In this document: positions 59,931 to 64,000 of the stretch, piece after piece
Numbering within the stretch: position 1 is the stretch's first letter
How the letters are laid out: every line of letters begins with the position of its first letter
NCBI GenBank assembly: GCA_022113835.1
Contig: JAILWY010000009.1
Span: forward strand, 2,517,501 to 2,581,500
Reading direction: 5' to 3'
DNA: 64,000 nucleotides
Origin: Atopsyche davidsoni
Taxonomy: Eukaryota > Arthropoda > Insecta > Trichoptera > Hydrobiosidae
Program-made: the position numbers and the translations under genes
The notes under the pieces: model-generated
Database searches by the model: none
Seen by the model: the letters and a program-made list of their open reading frames with translations, nothing else
Told to the model about the DNA's origin: nothing

Positions 59931-62183
59931 GGCCCGCCGGTGCAGCGTCGCAGCTGTGGGCGCAGCACGCGTCCCGTGCATTATTCTCTATTTCACATTC
60001 AATCCACGTCGATGCTTAAATTATTAACACCTATACAACGCTGCAAAAGTAACAAAAAACGGTTTTCCTTAGCACTATGGTGTGATTCAATCTAAGTGCA
60101 TTATTTGATTATAGATCTCAAATAATCGCATATTGTTAAATAATTTCATATTTAATCAAGCGATTTCAAAGATATCAATAAAATACGATAGAATTGTTCT
60201 ATTAGTAAAAAGATAACCGAATATTCTCTCATGAAATGCCGAGTTTTATTGAATTTCAACATTAGGTTCAGCAAGTATTTAATTCAACTCTGGCAGGGCT
60301 TCCTAAATTTAATACATTACAACAAAAATATTTTACACATTGTCATTACTATCGATGCCGATCAAAATAATTTATACATAACATAATCTGGTACATACGG
60401 GTAGCAACGAATACTTTCACTAAAGCTGCATTATTGTGGCGCGATGTTGAAGTGGAAGGTTTTGGAAGCACCAGAGTATTATTTTAAAATATTTTTGGAA
60501 ATTTAATAAATCTTGCATCCAGCTCTGCCGTTTTCTTCTAAATAATTTTGGAATCTGTGTTTGGATATTTCAACTTTACTACTTTAATTTCTCGATTGTA
60601 AATAATGATACATTTTCTTTAATACAACTCCCTGGACATCGTGTCATGTGCATTTTTCTGCGATAGAAAATATATATTAAATGAATGGCAAAATGTAAGC
60701 TGACGGGTTATTTTGAAATTTGTATTTCGTAGAGATTTTTTAATATATTTTTTGTTATATCGGTGACTATACGTTGAGTAGAGTAAATCGATGGACAGAG
60801 AAGCATAATTGAATTATATCAGTCTCTCCGCGGCGACTGGCCTCAGTTCCGAGAGTTCGTCCTCACGTGCGGTGTCTGGCCGCCCCTGACTCTGACTCTG
60901 ACTCTGCTCCCTGGCTCGGGCTCGGGCCGGCGGTGACTCAGTCCCCTTCCAGCAGCTGTTGGCAGACCTTGAACTTGGCCGGGGGGACCCGCGCTCCACG
61001 CGCCTCTTCCCCTCGACTCCCGCGGCTCCCTATTGACCGAGCTACCTCCAGCGATTGCGGATACTATTTCAAAATTTCAATACAACCCCAAGTAATAATA
61101 CATATAGCCGATCATGTCTCCGCCGGCCCTCGGGGGCTATTGTGAAACCTCGATTATTGATTTTACCAATATATTGATTACAATGAAATCGAGTTATAAT
61201 GTCTTGATGAATATTTAATTGAAATATTTGAGCTCCGAGTGCTAAACGTTAATATTGATTTACTTTTCAACATTCTATGAATTTTAGTAACCGTTTTATT
61301 AACAAAACGTAATAATTAATAGCTATGTGCCGTTCTTGCGCTCAAGAAAATAGCAGAATAGCGAAACCATGTTCTTTCCACAATATAAAATATCTTCTGT
61401 CCGTCAACGTATTTCATGACTAAACCATTACTCAAATAATGATTTTAACACAAACAGGGAAAACGTACGTCTTGTAATGTTTGCATTTCTCGCAACTATT
61501 ATTCTCGCAATTGTTATTCATCTGTAACAGCCTGGGCTACTTCAGGCCCGGCCGCCGATCAAGAGTTTTTCTGCAAGTTTGTCGACATCTCTCCACCGGC
61601 ATTCATTCTCCGATTTTCTAAATATCTTCTATCATTTTTCTTCTATTGTTTCAATCTAATTGATTCCCAATATGATTAAAAGCAACCGAAAATAGTTTAT
61701 CACAATTTAAAATCAAAGTCGTCAGAAGAAAAAAATAAAACATGTCTCGATTAGCGTAATTTTCTCTAAGATGTGTTGTATTAAGAAGTTTTATAAAGTA
61801 ACAGAGCTCAAACGCAGTGTTTAATATTAAATAATTATATTCAAATTAGGCTTAAGCACAATATTTATAAACATTCAAGTGGGAGAGTTCCGAGTATTTT
61901 TTCGCAATCGAGCACAGTTGTAAAGTTTCTCATAAATGACACGACTATCAAATGTACCAGCTCATGAACGTGCATTATTTTTCTATATTTTCTGGGCGGT
62001 GCTGAAACACGACTAGCCGAACAGAATTTTTTAATTTTTTTTTTTAACGAAAGACAAATACAAAATTCATTTTAAAATACATAAATATTGACTGACTTTT
62101 GATTCTGTTTATTGTATTTTATGGGTTGATCTTTTACTCCACATGTGGTAAGGTTGGATATATAAATAGATATCTAAGAATGC
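59931..62183. other. Intergenic with one GC-rich patch
   Basis: AT-rich except for 60820-61060, which contains a CTGACT hexanucleotide run (60883-60906) and open frames on both strands. The minus strand also reads RVPPAKFKVCQQLLEGD then a stop, which looks exon-like, but no splice pair or domain could be confirmed. Confidence 0.35.
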
Positions 62184-62217
62184 TATAAATACCCTGCGCG
62201 GGTGTGCAGTGTTCAGC
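62184..62217 (+). promoter_or_regulatory. TATA/initiator core promoter
   Basis: TATAAAT starts at 62184 and an arthropod-type initiator TTCAGC has its A at 62215, 31 bp downstream: the standard TATA-to-start distance. GC-rich sequence lies between. The spacing is the main evidence. A second, looser pair (TATAAAT at 63471, TCAGT at 63492) follows on the same strand. Confidence 0.5.
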
Positions 62218-62253
62218 TGGTACAGATTGCTTACATTATTTGTAAATATCAGT

Positions 62254-63446
62254 ATGGTTAATTTGTCTCTTGGTAAATGAATTTAAAGTATTGTGTTTTA
62301 CACCAACTTACCAAAATTCCAGTGTCATTTGAGTACTTTCGATCAAATTTAAATTGGTGTTATCGCATAGTATCAAAGGTTAAATGAAATTTTAAATTGA
62401 ATAATGACTCAGGCTTTCGCATTAGTTCTGCGGCTCGTGCAAAATTGTGAGAAACAAGGAAGCCCTTTAAGTGGTCGGTTATTGGCTTACTCCGGCAGCG
62501 GCACGTCCGCACCCACCGCCAGCGAACCCCGACTCAACTATGAGGGCAATAAATAAATCTTATTTTTGTTACTTGTAAATACGTTTGTTTTGGTAACTTA
62601 TGTTTTTTTACTGAAAATGTTTAAATGTAATTTTCATGAAATTAATTTAATTTAATTTAAACTGAAACAATCTGTTGAATCAATCCAAATTATGATGTCG
62701 ATTTTCGAATGTGCATTAACATAGCCGTAAATTTTTGACCACTCTTCTTCGATATCCATCGCTGAGATTCGATTGCTTACAATGGTGAAGCGCTGGTAGG
62801 GGCGGGCGGGGGCGGGCGGGGGCGGGCAGGGGCGGGCAGGGGCGGGCAGGGGCGGGCAGGGGCGGGCAGGGGCGAGCAGGGGCGGGCAGGGGCGGGGAGT
62901 GCGGGGCGCGTGCCTGCTCCTGTCCGCGCGGGCGGCTGCAGGCCGGATGACAAATTTGTCAAACAATGCACACATAAATTACATATTCATTTGAGCGGTC
63001 AAGTGGGTGGATCAAGCGCTCACGCCATCTGCGCTTAACAAATCATAATGTGCCAAAATATGTCCTTCAAATAATTCCGTTTTTTTAATTTTTAATATTA
63101 CATGTTTAATCTTTAAGTGAGATAGGGATGCGAAAGTATTTTATATTGATTTTTTTAGTAAGATACCAATTGAAGCTATGATTGCACGTGCATAAAAAAT
63201 CCAGCGCGTTTGCTGTAAGTGATTTTATCTTTAACAGTTACCATGCAAACTAAATTTACAACCGAAGTGCACGCGATAACATTCATAACGGATAATCCTC
63301 ATGATTTCCAGCTAAGGTGTGACGCAATCGGTCGTACAATAAATCCCCGGTGGGTATGCACGTTGGAACAATTACGTCGCCAGTGGACATTTTCCTCGGT
63401 AACTGCTGACGGACACCGCTGTTGCAAAATTATACATCACCCGTAG
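62254..63446 (+). CDS. Hypothetical small two-exon gene after the TATA promoter
   Basis: The first ATG after the putative start site (62254) opens MVNLSL and meets a GTAAAT donor at 62273, leaving one base. An acceptor TCTTTAACAG at 63237 is followed by two bases that complete the codon and an open frame to a stop at 63446. The model is 19 + 209 nt, 75 aa. No domain, no clear signal peptide; the sequence has 3 Cys and an LEQLRRQW stretch. Short first coding exons behind a TATA/Inr promoter are common in insect tissue-specific genes. The join is a guess supported only by phase and splice motifs, and the intron contains a minisatellite. Confidence 0.25.
62799..62898. repeat. 10-bp G-rich minisatellite GGCGGGCAGG x about 10
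   Basis: Ten tandem units, the first ones GGCGGGCGGG, one with a GAG variant. Runs of 3-5 G repeat throughout, so the plus strand could form G-quadruplexes. Confidence 0.95.
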
Positions 63447-64000
63447 AGGTGTCTTCCGGTATGCGTGCAGTATAAATCCCAGTATATCAATTCAGTATTT
63501 TGCCGAATAATTCTAAACAAACTTACCTATGAGTAATATCTTGCGTTATTCGATTGGGTCATTTTACTTTGAAAAGAAAATTAAGAAATATTCCAAAACT
63601 TCATCTCGGCTACGTTAGAATCTTCGCATTCGCACAGTAATGTAGCCAAAAAACTATGCATATACTTAATTATACAGAATAGTCTCGGTTTATTCATTTT
63701 CCTTGGTATCAGAAACGTAGTTCCCACTGTAGTTCAGACTTGATTTCGGAGATAATCAATATCCCGACACCGGAGCGAGAGGCTGCCTGCTTGTTGTCAC
63801 GCCACACCTGCTTCCGCACACATTCGGCGATCAAAGTGAACAATGATCACCAGCAGATTGCATAAAACACTTTTGATAAATTCAAGATTTATCAATGTAC
63901 TATTTAATGATTAATCTGAATGGCTTATTTAGCTAAATTTTTTGAAATTTTTCATTATAAAAAATTGCATTTATTGATCATTCCAAAAAAATTGGGTACG
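63447..64000. other. Right edge, no supported gene
   Basis: Contains the looser TATA/TCAGT pair (63471/63492) and a GC-richer patch at 63760-63830. The only nearby ATG frame after the second pair is 29 codons (63531 onward). Confidence 0.35.

Noticed and set aside
1..64000. CRISPR array, bacterial operon, phage or virus-derived gene
   Set aside because: No spaced direct repeats, no prokaryotic gene packing, and no viral protein recognised in any frame I read.

Overview
The window is nuclear DNA of an insect, almost certainly a moth or butterfly. Intergenic DNA is very AT-rich, genes are split by short GT-AG introns, there are many MITE-like and LINE fragments, and the arginine kinase, GOT1 and CHRAC proteins read as insect orthologues. 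I rebuilt exon chains by hand. Every multi-exon model reported with confidence above 0.5 keeps a single open frame across all its junctions.

Left part (1-13.4 kb) is gene-dense. A peptidyl-alpha-hydroxyglycine alpha-amidating lyase (PAL, minus strand, 7 coding exons) is followed by a long ZCCHC7/Air-type zinc-knuckle protein (minus, 6 coding exons, one of them only the ATG). The latter shares a 786-bp divergent promoter with GOT1/GOLT1 (plus, one exon). GOT1 converges on a membrane-anchored short-chain dehydrogenase/reductase (SDR, minus, 4 exons) whose active-site residues are largely replaced.

Middle part (13.5-51 kb) is a long AT-rich stretch with no complete recognisable gene. It holds two hAT elements with 8-bp target duplications (13.6 kb and 44.1 kb; the second keeps a decayed transposase C-terminus), a pogo-type MITE (27.7 kb), a 2.4-kb element with about 350-bp inverted repeats (18.4-20.9 kb), foldback clusters (20.3-21.6 kb and 47.7-48.0 kb), a LINE reverse-transcriptase relic (36.2 kb), a four-copy dispersed repeat, and perfect 20-bp-arm palindromes. 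Exon-like islands with good splice signals, notably 18243-18352, suggest that parts of a long-intron gene cross this stretch.

Right part (51-64 kb): CHRAC1-like histone-fold protein (minus) with a 123-bp, 99%-identical piece of its own exon 218 bp past its stop; arginine kinase (minus), with a second upstream first exon that adds an N-terminal MGGC lipidation-type leader in frame; a GC-rich island upstream of it; three minisatellites that all have about a 10-bp period; and a TATA/initiator core promoter at 62.2 kb that may start a small two-exon gene.

The genes belong to unrelated housekeeping or neurosecretory functions: peptide amidation, nuclear RNA surveillance, Golgi transport, lipid or retinoid-type SDR, chromatin remodelling, and phosphagen energy buffering. 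I see no prokaryotic-style operon or defence system.
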